From Tabrizicola sp. (GTDB lineage Bacteria; Pseudomonadota; Alphaproteobacteria; Rhodobacterales; Rhodobacteraceae), in contig NZ_JAUXZE010000039.1 of assembly GCF_030694085.1 (NCBI RefSeq), positions 186,001 to 250,000 on the forward strand: 64,000 nucleotides of DNA, read 5' to 3'. The position numbers and the translations under genes are program-made. The notes beneath the pieces were generated by a model. The model did no database searches. It worked only from the letters and a program-made list of their open reading frames with translations, and had not been told where the DNA came from. Each line of letters begins with the position of its first letter. The first letter of the stretch is position 1. Below, piece by piece: positions 24,925 to 33,163 of the stretch.

Positions 24925-26414
24925 CACGCCCTCGCCCGTTCTACCGGCTGTCCGATCGCGCGCCCTGCACCCTCGGGCAAGGGCAGTCCGGCATGGGCCT
25001 CGGCCACCGCCTTCAGGTTCCGCCACACCTCCGCCGCCGCAGGCACGGTCTTGCCCGCGCCCATGTCGACGTGCAGGCACAGCTGTTCGACGGTCGCGAC
25101 GCAAGTGTCGCCCTTCATGATCCGCACGAAGGACCGGAACCGCTTTTCGTCCGCCGAGATGATCTGCAACTCGCCCCGCAACTGGTCGCCCAGCTTCGCC
25201 TCGCCCAGATGGCGGATATGCGTTTCGGCCGAATAGAAGCTGTGCCCCGCCGCCACGTAGTCCATCCCCGCGCCGATCGTGCGCAGGAAGTTGTCCACGG
25301 TTTCCGAGTTGCAGAAGTAATACCGGCTTTCCGTCATATGGCCGTTGTAGTCGATCCAGCCCGGCAAGACCTGGCCCTGCCACATGACCAGAGGCGCGGC
25401 CTTGACCCCCTGATCCAGCCCTTGTGCCATCTCGGCATTGAACGCCGCCGCCCGCCGTTCGTCATGCTCACACAGGACCTTCCCCGCGCCCCAGTTGCGT
25501 TCCTTCAACGACCGCAGGAAGCCCACGAGATTGCGGTCACGGATACGCTCCAGCTCGCGGATGCCATACATGCCGGACTGCGCGTCGGACTGGTTCGCCA
25601 CCAGGTCCACCAGCTCGTCGTTGAACTCGGGCACGTCCATCAGCTTGGTCCAGGGCCATTTCAGTGCCGGGCCGAACTGGGCCATGAAGTGCCGCATCCC
25701 GGCCTCGCCGCCCGCGATGCGGTAGGTCTCAAAGAGACCCATCTGCCCCCAGCGCAGGCCAAAGCCCATGCGGATCGCCTCGTCAATCTCTTCCGTGGTG
25801 GCGATGCCGTCCTTCAGCATCCACAAGGCCTCGCGCCAGACGGCCTCGAGGAAGCGGTTGCCGATGAAAGCGTCGATCTCGTGCCGGATCACCAGGGGGA
25901 ACATCCCGATGTCCTTCATGATCTGCACCGTCCGCTCCACCACCTCGGACGGGTTGTTCTCGGACCCCGAAATCTCGGACAAGGGCAGCAGATAGACCGG
26001 GTTGAACGGATGCGCGACGATGATATTCGCCGGGTTCACCGCAGATTTCTGCAAGTCCGAGGCCTTGAATCCGCTTGTGGACGACCCGATAAGCACGCCG
26101 GGGTTCGATTGTTGCAACTGGGCATAGACCTTGTGCTTCAGCTCGATCCGTTCGCTGACCGATTCCTGCACATATGCCGCGCCCTCGACCGCCTCGCTGA
26201 TCGTGCCGTGGAAGGTCAGACGCCCCTCGGCGGGCATCGGCACATCCGACAGTGCCGGCAGCGCGGCGCGGGCGTTCGCCATCACCGCCGCGATCTTGCG
26301 CTCGGCCTCGGGGTCTGGGTCGAAGACGCCAACATCCCAGCCGTTCAAGAGGAACCGCGCAGCCCAGCCGCCGCCGATGACCCCACCCCCGATGATTGCC
26401 GCTTTCCTGTTCAT
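24924..26414 (-). CDS. lcdH: Carnitine 3-dehydrogenase fused to a thioesterase
   Basis: A 496-residue two-domain protein. Residues ~1-325 are an L-carnitine dehydrogenase of the 3-hydroxyacyl-CoA dehydrogenase superfamily: Rossmann IIGGGVIGGGWAARFLLNG, then SSTSGFKASDL and VAHPFNPVYLLPL with the catalytic His. Residues ~340-480 are a hot-dog fold thioesterase (GWIDYNGHMTESRYY with the 4HBT Asp, then HSFYSAETHIRHL). In known pathways LcdH yields 3-dehydrocarnitine, BKACE makes betainyl-CoA, and a thioesterase releases betaine, so the fusion joins steps 1 and 3. ATG 26414 was chosen; ATG 26432 is possible. Confidence 0.92.
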   Translation of the reverse strand: MNRKAAIIGGGVIGGGWAARFLLNGWDVGVFDPDPEAERKIAAVMANARAALPALSDVPMPAEGRLTFHGTISEAVEGAAYVQESVSERIELKHKVYAQLQQSNPGVLIGSSTSGFKASDLQKSAVNPANIIVAHPFNPVYLLPLSEISGSENNPSEVVERTVQIMKDIGMFPLVIRHEIDAFIGNRFLEAVWREALWMLKDGIATTEEIDEAIRMGFGLRWGQMGLFETYRIAGGEAGMRHFMAQFGPALKWPWTKLMDVPEFNDELVDLVANQSDAQSGMYGIRELERIRDRNLVGFLRSLKERNWGAGKVLCEHDERRAAAFNAEMAQGLDQGVKAAPLVMWQGQVLPGWIDYNGHMTESRYYFCNSETVDNFLRTIGAGMDYVAAGHSFYSAETHIRHLGEAKLGDQLRGELQIISADEKRFRSFVRIMKGDTCVATVEQLCLHVDMGAGKTVPAAAEVWRNLKAVAEAHAGLPLPEGAGRAIGQPVERARA

Positions 26415-26436
26415 CTTTCCGTCCCCTGTCATGGCC

Positions 26437-26715
26437 TCACCCCGCCGCCCCCGACTTGCGGTAGGTGCAGGAAAATCGCTCGTCGATGGGCGAGATCGGA
26501 CCAACCCGCCCGCCATCCCTTTCGCACCGCGCGATCTCTGCCGGCGTCTGGGCAATCGCGCGGGCCAGGCAGACCTCGGTCCGCTTGCCGACGACGAGTG
26601 GCGCCGGGCTGTCGCAATCGACCACACCCAGCGGCACCCCGGTGGGCGTGACCCAGACCGGCTGGGGCGTGCAGGCCGACAACGCCAGCGCCGCGATCAC
26701 CGCAAGACGTGTCAT
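26437..26715 (-). CDS. Small lipoprotein of the carnitine cluster
   Basis: A 92-residue protein with a bacterial lipobox (IAALALSAC, Cys15), so likely anchored in a membrane facing the periplasm. The mature part has three further cysteines (VDCDSP, TEVCLAR, ARCERD, FSCTY) that could form disulfides. It overlaps the HD-domain gene start/stop by four bases and precedes lcdH by 22 bases, so it appears part of the operon. No family recognised. Confidence 0.7.
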   Translation of the reverse strand: MTRLAVIAALALSACTPQPVWVTPTGVPLGVVDCDSPAPLVVGKRTEVCLARAIAQTPAEIARCERDGGRVGPISPIDERFSCTYRKSGAAG

Positions 26716-27332
26716 CCCACCCGCCCGGCCGCAACGGCGGCATCGGTCAGCGGCACCCGCTCACCGGCCCGGATCACTGCCGGATCATAGGCCCTGCGGG
26801 CGAAGACCTCGCGGACCAGAGGGGCGAAGTCCCGAACAGTCATTGTCGGATAGGCGGGGTCGAAGCTTGACTGATCCCACGCCTCGCAAAACTCGGCGCA
26901 GTCGTCGTAATAGGCGTGGCCCTTGAAGCGGTCGCGGGCGTGCTGGTTCCCACCAACGTGATGCGCGTAATAAAGCCGCTGGAAGTCGCCGTGTTTTTCC
27001 ACGACCCAGGTCACCTGCTCGCGCACGAAGGGCTTCAGGATCGCGGCGGCGTATTCGTCGTGATTGTAGGGGGCATAGATGTCGCCGATGTCATGCAGCA
27101 AGGCCGCCACCACCCAGTCGGTGTCCGCGCCCGCCCGCCAGGCCCGCGTCGCAGCCTGCAAGGAATGGCCAAGGCGCGTCACCTGATAGCCCGACAGGCT
27201 TTCGTCCAACTCGACCAATGCGCCCATCAGCCGGTCCGCCGTCCCCGCCGCATAGTCCCGCTCATGCATATCCAGCATGGCGTAGTCGGCGGCATCGCCG
27301 TCCTTCATCGCCGTGAACTTGACCTTGTCCAT
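26712..27332 (-). CDS. HD-domain protein of the PhnZ/TmpB-like diiron oxygenase type
   Basis: A 206-residue helical HD protein. Putative metal ligands follow the H...HD...H...H...D pattern of HD-type mixed-valent diiron oxygenases: His56 (RLGHSLQAATRA), His80-Asp81 (AALLHDIGD), His91 (YNHDEYAAAILKPF), His125 (YAHHVGGNQ) and Asp153 (FCEAWDQSSFDP). PhnZ and TmpB share the QxxHxLQxA, LLHDIG and WD-D/Q signatures. In those enzymes the substrates are aminoalkylphosphonates, here the neighbours are carnitine genes. Start has GGGAGGT. A plain phosphohydrolase is the alternative. Confidence 0.75.
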   Translation of the reverse strand: MDKVKFTAMKDGDAADYAMLDMHERDYAAGTADRLMGALVELDESLSGYQVTRLGHSLQAATRAWRAGADTDWVVAALLHDIGDIYAPYNHDEYAAAILKPFVREQVTWVVEKHGDFQRLYYAHHVGGNQHARDRFKGHAYYDDCAEFCEAWDQSSFDPAYPTMTVRDFAPLVREVFARRAYDPAVIRAGERVPLTDAAVAAGRVG

Positions 27333-27354
27333 GTCTACCTCCCGCTTTCACGCC

Positions 27355-27690
27355 CTAGCTTGCCCAGAATAACCAGGCCACTGCGGCGACCAGAATCACC
27401 GCACCAAGCCCGTTCGCGAGAACCGCCTGCCTCCCGGTCCAATGCCGCCAAACCACCACGGCGCGCACGGCCACACCCAAGGCCAGCGCTCCGCCCGTAT
27501 ACAACACGAACAGCTCTGCCAGACCGGAGCTGATCGAGTCCGTCTGCTGCTCGACCCAGCCAAACCACAGACCCAGACCGGCCAGCCCCCCCGCCCCCAC
27601 AAGGCCAGCCAGCCACGTCCAACCTGGCATAAGGATCGGGGCCAGGTAGCACCCGGCCATGATCAGCAGGAAAAGGACAAGAACGTCCAC
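27355..27690 (-). CDS. Small integral membrane protein
   Basis: A 111-residue protein with three or four hydrophobic segments (starting MDVLVLFLLIMAGCYLAPIL, ending AVILVAAVAWLFWAS). It starts with GTG at 27690, with GGGGAC eight bases upstream. It lies between the BKACE and HD-domain genes on the same strand with short gaps, so it is probably co-transcribed. No family recognised; a small transporter accessory role would be a guess. Confidence 0.65.
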   Translation of the reverse strand: MDVLVLFLLIMAGCYLAPILMPGWTWLAGLVGAGGLAGLGLWFGWVEQQTDSISSGLAELFVLYTGGALALGVAVRAVVVWRHWTGRQAVLANGLGAVILVAAVAWLFWAS

Positions 27691-27708
27691 GCGCGACGTC
27701 CCCGACCG

Positions 27709-28623
27709 TCACTTCGCCACCGGGGCCCGCTTCTCCAGCTTCAATCGCGCCCGCACTTCCGCCGGGGTGATCACCCGCGCGCCCAGGTTTTCGACGATGG
27801 TCGCCGCGCGTTCGACAAGCTGGGCGTTGGTCGCAAGGACCCCCTTTTCCAGCCAGAGGTTGTCCTCCAGCCCCACCCGGACATTGCCCCCGGCGATGGT
27901 GGCCGCCGCGACATAGGCCATCTCGTTGCGGCCAAGGCCGAAGGCGCTGAAATGCCAGCCCTGGGGCACGTTGTTCACCATCGCCATGAAGGTATTCAGG
28001 TCGTCCGGCGCGCCCCACGGCACGCCCATGCACAGCTGCACCAGCACGGGTTCGGGGATCACGCCTTCCTTCACCAATTCCTTGGCCAGCCACAGATGGC
28101 CGGTGTCGAAGGCCTCGATCTCGATCCGCACCCCCGCCGCCGTCATCCGCTTGGCCATGTCGCGCAGCATGCCCGGCGTGTTGACCATTACATAGTCGGC
28201 CTCGTTGAAGTTCATCGTGCCGCAGTCCAGCGTGCAGATTTCGGGCCGACATTCGACGATATGCGCCACCCGCTCCTCGGCCCCGCACATGTCGGACTTG
28301 GCGGCCATCGTCGTCATCGACTCGGTGTCGTCGAAATACATGTCGCCGCCCATCCCGGCGGTCAGGTTCAGGACGACGTCGGTGTCGCTGTCACGGATGC
28401 GGTCGGTCACTTCGCGGTAGTATTCCAGTTTGCGACTGGGCTTGCCCGTTTCCGGGTCGCGGACGTGGCAATGCACCACCGCCGCGCCCGCCTTGGCCGC
28501 CGCGATGGCGCTTTCAGCGATCTCCTTCGGGCTGCGCGGCACATGGCGGCTGCGGTCCTGAGTCCCCCCCGATCCGGTGACGGCGCAGGTGATGAAGACT
28601 TCCTTGTTCATGTTCAGCGGCAT
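27709..28623 (-). CDS. BKACE family enzyme (3-dehydrocarnitine cleavage)
   Basis: A 304-residue TIM-barrel protein of the beta-keto acid cleavage enzyme family (DUF849, formerly 3-keto-5-aminohexanoate cleavage). Zinc ligands are in VVHCHVRDPETGKPS (His-x-His) and IEIEAFDTGHLWLA; the Gly-rich LNLTAGMGGDMYF and QLCMGVPWGAPDD are conserved. Next to carnitine dehydrogenase it most likely condenses 3-dehydrocarnitine with acetyl-CoA to betainyl-CoA plus acetoacetate. A strong GGGAGGA precedes the ATG. First gene of the leftward operon, divergent from cdhR. Confidence 0.92.
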   Translation of the reverse strand: MPLNMNKEVFITCAVTGSGGTQDRSRHVPRSPKEIAESAIAAAKAGAAVVHCHVRDPETGKPSRKLEYYREVTDRIRDSDTDVVLNLTAGMGGDMYFDDTESMTTMAAKSDMCGAEERVAHIVECRPEICTLDCGTMNFNEADYVMVNTPGMLRDMAKRMTAAGVRIEIEAFDTGHLWLAKELVKEGVIPEPVLVQLCMGVPWGAPDDLNTFMAMVNNVPQGWHFSAFGLGRNEMAYVAAATIAGGNVRVGLEDNLWLEKGVLATNAQLVERAATIVENLGARVITPAEVRARLKLEKRAPVAK

Positions 28624-28693
28624 GGCATCCTCCCAAGGGCTTGGGCACCACCATAGCCGCCTTGCACGCCGCCGCTTTGCGCTTTACGAAATC

Positions 28694-29656
28694 ATGATGA
28701 CGGAAAATGCAATCTTTCGACCCTCTGACCAGCCACTGACCCTGGCGCTTCTGGTCCTGCCGCAGGCGTCCATCCTGGAAGTCGCCTCGGCCCTTGACCC
28801 GTTGCGCAACGCAAACCGCCAGCTGGGCCATGAGGCCTATCGCTGGCGCGTTGTCTCGCCGGACGGTGCCCCCGTGCCCCTGACCTGCGGGATATCGCTG
28901 CCCTCCTCGGGTCCCCTCTCGCACGCGACCGGGGCCGAGGCACTGATCGTCGTCGCCGGATACCGCCTGAACGAGGTCGCAACTCGCCCCCTGATCCGTG
29001 ACCTGCGCCGCATCGCCCCGCGCTTCCAGCTGGTCGGCGGCATCGACGCTGCCCCTTGGGTCCTCGCCCGCGCGGGGCTTCTGGATGGCTACCGCGCCAC
29101 TGTGCACTGGGAGGACCTGGAGGATCTCGCGGCCAGCCATCCCGAGATCGACATCGTCTCCGACCGCTTCGTGATCGACCGCAACCGCGTGACGATCAGC
29201 GGCGCGGCCCCCGCTGCCGACTTCATGCTTCACCTGATCCGCAGCCGCCACGGGGCCGCACTGGCCCGCCAGGTCGCCGCAAGCTTCCTCGCCACCGTCC
29301 GCAAGGGGTCCGAACCCCAGATCGCCGAGGCGCAGGACCGCGCCCTGGACTCCCGCGTTGCACAGGCACTTGCACGGATGGAGGCCCGGATCGACGCCCC
29401 CGAGCCGGCCTCCAGGACCGCCGAAGCCGTGTCCCTCTCCTCCCGTCGGCTTGAGTCGCTTTTCCGACAGGCGCTTGGGACCACCCCTGCCGCCCACGCG
29501 CTTGACCTGCGCCTGCAGGCCGCGCGCCGGATGCTGACCGACACGCGGCACCCGCTGGCCGAGGTGGCGCTGCGCACCGGCTTCTCCAGCCCTTCGACGC
29601 TTTCCCGCGCATTCAAGGCCCGTTTCGGCCAGCCTCCGGGCGCGCTTCGGCGCTAG
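28694..29656 (+). CDS. cdhR: GlxA/CdhR-type AraC-family regulator
   Basis: A 320-residue regulator with an N-terminal DJ-1/PfpI-like amidotransferase domain (LTLALLVLPQASILEVASALDPL) and a C-terminal AraC HTH (LDLRLQAARRMLTDTRHPLAEVALRTGFSSPSTLSRAFKARFG). CdhR controls carnitine dehydrogenase in Pseudomonas, and the divergent position next to BKACE supports the same role here. ATGs at 28694 and 28697 are both possible and neither has a strong Shine-Dalgarno. Its 3' end overlaps the convergent MgtC gene by four bases. The 70-base divergent gap must hold both promoters. Confidence 0.88.
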   Translation: MMTENAIFRPSDQPLTLALLVLPQASILEVASALDPLRNANRQLGHEAYRWRVVSPDGAPVPLTCGISLPSSGPLSHATGAEALIVVAGYRLNEVATRPLIRDLRRIAPRFQLVGGIDAAPWVLARAGLLDGYRATVHWEDLEDLAASHPEIDIVSDRFVIDRNRVTISGAAPAADFMLHLIRSRHGAALARQVAASFLATVRKGSEPQIAEAQDRALDSRVAQALARMEARIDAPEPASRTAEAVSLSSRRLESLFRQALGTTPAAHALDLRLQAARRMLTDTRHPLAEVALRTGFSSPSTLSRAFKARFGQPPGALRR

Positions 29657-30120
29657 ACCTTGTCCTGGTCCAGCTCGGTCCCATCGTGAACCACCTTGCG
29701 CAGTGGTGTCATCAGGATCAGAGTCAGGACGGTCACCAGGCTCAGGATCACCGCGATATCAAGCTGCCCATAGCCCACGGCCGCCCCGATGGCCCCTGTC
29801 GCCCAGAGGCTCGCCGCTGTCGCCGTGCCCGTGGCCCGGTCCCCCTGTTTCAGGATTGCCCCACCACCGATGAAACCGATGCCGGTCATCAGCCCCTCCA
29901 TGATCCGCGACTGCTGCTCGGACTCCGCGCCGATCACCTGGATGGCCATCATCACGAACCCGCAAGACGCAATGGCGACCAGAGGAAACGTCCGCAGCCC
30001 CGCACTTCGTTCCTCACGTTCGCGATTCCAGCCGATGGGAAGGGCCAAGAGATAGGCCACCCCCAAAGTGATCAGATTCGAAAGCGCCGCATCGGCGTCC
30101 AGACTGTAGAATATTTCCAA
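29653..30120 (-). CDS. MgtC/SapB family membrane protein
   Basis: A ~155-residue inner-membrane protein with about four helices. The MgtC/SapB signatures are GWNREREERSAGLRTFPLVAIASC and GIGFIGGGAILKQGD...GTATAASLWATGAIGAAVG. No C-terminal ACT-like domain, so it is the short form. Family members act in Mg2+ limitation or modulate F-type ATPase. A TTG at 30120 has GGGGAG five bases upstream; a TTG at 30138 would add six residues. It follows the M3 peptidase gene closely. Confidence 0.88.
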   Translation of the reverse strand: MEIFYSLDADAALSNLITLGVAYLLALPIGWNREREERSAGLRTFPLVAIASCGFVMMAIQVIGAESEQQSRIMEGLMTGIGFIGGGAILKQGDRATGTATAASLWATGAIGAAVGYGQLDIAVILSLVTVLTLILMTPLRKVVHDGTELDQDKV

Positions 30121-30145
30121 GCTCGCTCCCCAGTCCAAATCCGCG

Positions 30146-32155
30146 CTATGCCGGCTCCAGCAAACCCCGACCCTTGAGCAATGGTTCCACCCCCGGCATC
30201 CGGCCCCGGAACTTCAGATACAGCGCCTCGGCATCCTCGGACCCGCCGGCCGACAGGATGTACCGCTCCAGTTTGGCCGCCACCTTGGGGTCGAAGGCAT
30301 CCCCCGCCTCCTCGAAGGCCGCAAAGGCATCGGCATCCATGACTTCGGACCACATGTAACTGTAGTACCCTGCCGAATAGCCGTCGCCGCTGAAGACATG
30401 CGCGAAATGCGGCGTCGCGTGCCGCATGCGGATCGCCCTTGGCATCCCCAGGCTTTCCAGCACCTCGGCCTGCTTCTGCATCGGGTCCACAGACGGCACC
30501 CCGGTGTGGAACTCCAGGTCGACCATCGCGCAAGCCACGAACTCAACCGTGGCAAAGCCCTGGTCATAGGTCCCGGCATCCAGCAACCGCTTCAGCATGT
30601 CGGCGGGCATCGGCTCGCCCGTCTCATGGTGCCTGGCGTGGGCCTCCAGCACCGAAGGCACCTCCAGCCAATGCTCATAAAGCTGGCTTGGCAGTTCGAC
30701 AAAGTCGCGCGCGACCGACGTGCCGCTGATGAAGCCGTAGGTCACGTCAGACAGCATCTGGTGCAGCGCATGGCCGAACTCGTGGAACAGCGTCCGCGCA
30801 TCGTCATAGCTCAAAAGGCAGGGATCGCCCTTGGCGAAGTTGCACACATTCACCACGATGGGCCGCTGATCGCCGCCCAGCTTGCGCTGCGACCGCATCG
30901 CGCTGCACCAGGCCCCCGACCGCTTCGAGCCTCGCGCGAAGTAGTCGCCAAGGAACACCGCGACATGCTTGCCCTGACGCGTCACCTCCCACCCCCGCAC
31001 ATCCGGGTGATAGAATGGCCCCTCGATCTCGCGGAACTCCAGCCCGAACAGACGGGTGGAACAATCGAACATCGCCCCCAGCATGGCGTCAAGCGACAGG
31101 TATGGCTTCAGGACCGCCTCATCCAGGTCATGCTCCGCCTTGCGCCGCTTCTCACTGTAATAGCGCCAGTCCCAGGGTTCCAGCGGCGCCGGGTAGCCGT
31201 CTGCGCACAGCATGGCTTCCAGCACTGCCGCATCCGCCAGTGCCTTGGCCCGCGCCGGTTGCCAGACCCGCATCAAGAGGTCCCGCACCGCGTCGGGGGT
31301 CTTCGCCATCTCCGGCTCCAGCTTGAACGCCGCGAAATCCGCGTAGCCCAGCAGCTGCGCCCGCTCTGCGCGCAAGGCCAGTATCTCCGCCGCGATGGCC
31401 CTGTTGTCGGTCTCGCCGCCGTTGGCCCCGCGCGCGACCCAGGCCGCATAGGCCTTCTCGCGCAGCACCCGGTTGGGCGAAAACTGCAGGAACGGGACGA
31501 TCAGGCTGCGGCTCAGCGTCACCACCGGCCCCGTGCCCTTCTCGGCCCCAGCTGCCCGCGCGGCATCCTGGACGAACTCCGGCAGCGCGGCCAGGTCTGC
31601 CTCCGCTAGCTCCATCGACCAGGCCCGCTCATCCGCCAGGAGATTCTGCCCGAACTGCGTTCCCAGCACCGCCAGGCGCGCTTTTACCGCCGTCAACCGC
31701 TCTGCCGCTGCCCCGTCCAGCGCCGCCCCGGACCGCACGAACATCTGCCGGTAAAGCTCCAGCACCCGGCCCTGCTCTGCCGTCAGACCCTGGCCCTCGC
31801 GCCCCAGCCAAAGCGCCTCGATCTTCGCCCAAAGCGCCTTGTTGTTGGTGACTTCGCTGGAGAACTCCGACATCTTCGGTGCCAGCTCCCGCATCAGCGC
31901 CTCACGCGCCTCGGTGCTGTCGGCCCCCGCGAGATTGTAGAATACCCCCGCCACCCGGTCGAGGTCGCCCTCCGCCAGTTCCAGCGCCTCGATCACCCCG
32001 GCGAAGTCCGCCGCCGGGCCCTCGGCAATCGCAGAAACCGCCGCTCGCGCCCGAACCAGTGCCTCATCAAAGGCCGGCCCGAAATCCTCATCCCGGATGC
32101 GCTCGAACGGCGGCAGTCCGAAGGGCGTTTCCCACAGTTCCAGAAGCACGTTCAT
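30146..32155 (-). CDS. M3 family metallopeptidase (oligopeptidase A/Dcp-like)
   Basis: A 669-residue cytoplasmic zinc metallopeptidase. The HExxH motif is HEFGH (residues 458-462) in TLFHEFGHALHQML, with the third ligand Glu expected in SVARDFVELPSQ (Glu487). The C-terminal HVFSGDGYSAGYYSYMWSEVMDADAF is the typical substrate-recognition region of oligopeptidase A and Dcp. No signal peptide. AAAGGAGA precedes the ATG. Which of the two specificities it has cannot be told from sequence alone. Confidence 0.94.
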   Translation of the reverse strand: MNVLLELWETPFGLPPFERIRDEDFGPAFDEALVRARAAVSAIAEGPAADFAGVIEALELAEGDLDRVAGVFYNLAGADSTEAREALMRELAPKMSEFSSEVTNNKALWAKIEALWLGREGQGLTAEQGRVLELYRQMFVRSGAALDGAAAERLTAVKARLAVLGTQFGQNLLADERAWSMELAEADLAALPEFVQDAARAAGAEKGTGPVVTLSRSLIVPFLQFSPNRVLREKAYAAWVARGANGGETDNRAIAAEILALRAERAQLLGYADFAAFKLEPEMAKTPDAVRDLLMRVWQPARAKALADAAVLEAMLCADGYPAPLEPWDWRYYSEKRRKAEHDLDEAVLKPYLSLDAMLGAMFDCSTRLFGLEFREIEGPFYHPDVRGWEVTRQGKHVAVFLGDYFARGSKRSGAWCSAMRSQRKLGGDQRPIVVNVCNFAKGDPCLLSYDDARTLFHEFGHALHQMLSDVTYGFISGTSVARDFVELPSQLYEHWLEVPSVLEAHARHHETGEPMPADMLKRLLDAGTYDQGFATVEFVACAMVDLEFHTGVPSVDPMQKQAEVLESLGMPRAIRMRHATPHFAHVFSGDGYSAGYYSYMWSEVMDADAFAAFEEAGDAFDPKVAAKLERYILSAGGSEDAEALYLKFRGRMPGVEPLLKGRGLLEPA

Positions 32156-32172
32156 TGCAAATCTCCTTTGTG

Positions 32173-32195
32173 TCGAAGGCTAGGCTCGCCTTCGA
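32173..32195. other. Hairpin upstream of the M3 peptidase gene
   Basis: A perfect 8-bp stem TCGAAGGC / GCCTTCGA with a seven-base loop lies 18 bases before the peptidase start. It could be the terminator of the upstream ABC permease transcript or a leader hairpin. No T-run follows. Confidence 0.45.
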
Positions 32196-32214
32196 ACAAG
32201 GTCCACCCCATGCC

Positions 32215-32330
32215 CTTTCACATTTGCCCAAATATCCTCTGGGGGTTTGGGGGGCGAAGCGCCCCCATCGCCCGAGGAGGAGGCGAAGCCCGACGACGAG
32301 ACAGAAGACTTGCGGCGCAAGCCGCTCCGC
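32215..32330 (+). repeat. Modular intergenic element, copy C (long form)
   Basis: CTTTCACATTTG-CCCAAATATCC, then the GC hairpin GGGGGCG-AAG-CGCCCCC, then a second module GACGAGACAGAAGACTTGCG. The latter resembles modules in copies A and B. It abuts the stop codon of the ABC permease gene. Confidence 0.65.
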
Positions 32331-33125
32331 TCACGAACCGTCCCGCCCGCGCGACCGCATCCGGGTCTCGAACCGCCGCAGCAGCAGGCTCAGCCCGATG
32401 GTCATCACCAGATACAGGAAAGCCGCAACGTTATAGGTCTCGAAATAGCGGAAGTTCCCTGCCGCCGTGACCTTGGCCAACTGCGCGACATCCGAGATCC
32501 CCAGCACGGCGACCAGGCTGCTGTCTTTCACCATTGCAACAAAATCATTGCCCAAGGGGGGCAATATAAGCCGGAAAGCTTGCGGAAATCGAACATGCCG
32601 AAACCGTTGCCACCCATTCAGGCCAAGCGACATCGCCGCTTCGATCTGGCCCTTGTCCACCGCTTGCAGACCGGCCCGAAAGATCTCGGCCAGGAAAGCA
32701 GAGTATGCAAGCATGAGAGCCAGCACCGCACGCCACAGCAGGGGCACGTCTCTGGTCCGCATCACCTCGTCGCCTGCCAGCGCGTTCACCCCGGCCACAA
32801 CGCCCGGCACCAGGACGAAAGCGACGTAGAGCAGAAGGACGATGATCGGCACGCCCCGCATCACCTCGATGTAGAACCGCGCGACCTGCCGCACGATCAG
32901 GAACCGCGACAGCCCCATCATCGCAAGGCCAAGCCCCATCGCGCAGGCCCCCAGATAGGCGACCACCGCCACCGTCAACGTGATGACAAGACCCTTGGAC
33001 AGAACCCGCAGGGCCGAGGCATAGACCTCGTCCGCCAGCATCTCGTACAACAGCCACAGGCCGGTGACCGTCAGGATCACCAGCCACCAGGGAAAGTCCT
33101 TGTCAGGATCGGCGTTCGGCGCCAT
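32331..33125 (-). CDS. Amino-acid ABC transporter permease
   Basis: A 264-residue permease of the polar amino-acid uptake (HisMQ/GlnP) type with about six helices. The EAA loop is AMSLGLNGWQRFRHVRFPQAFRLILPPLGNDFVAM, and the N-terminal half has FYIEVMRGVPIIVLLLYVAF, the standard ERGTPLL-like segment. It follows the binding-protein gene by 38 bases. No ATP-binding subunit or second permease is adjacent, so the transporter must borrow an ATPase or use one encoded elsewhere. Confidence 0.92.
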   Translation of the reverse strand: MAPNADPDKDFPWWLVILTVTGLWLLYEMLADEVYASALRVLSKGLVITLTVAVVAYLGACAMGLGLAMMGLSRFLIVRQVARFYIEVMRGVPIIVLLLYVAFVLVPGVVAGVNALAGDEVMRTRDVPLLWRAVLALMLAYSAFLAEIFRAGLQAVDKGQIEAAMSLGLNGWQRFRHVRFPQAFRLILPPLGNDFVAMVKDSSLVAVLGISDVAQLAKVTAAGNFRYFETYNVAAFLYLVMTIGLSLLLRRFETRMRSRGRDGS

Positions 33126-33163
33126 GCGGTTGCCCCCGGACCATCAGGACCGGGGGCCCACCT

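Noticed and set aside
24925..25383. Possible N-terminal extension of the acyl-CoA dehydrogenase
   Set aside because: The extension lies wholly within lcdH in another frame; acyl-CoA dehydrogenases begin at MDFGLTEEQ and the TGATG overlap is a standard coupled start.
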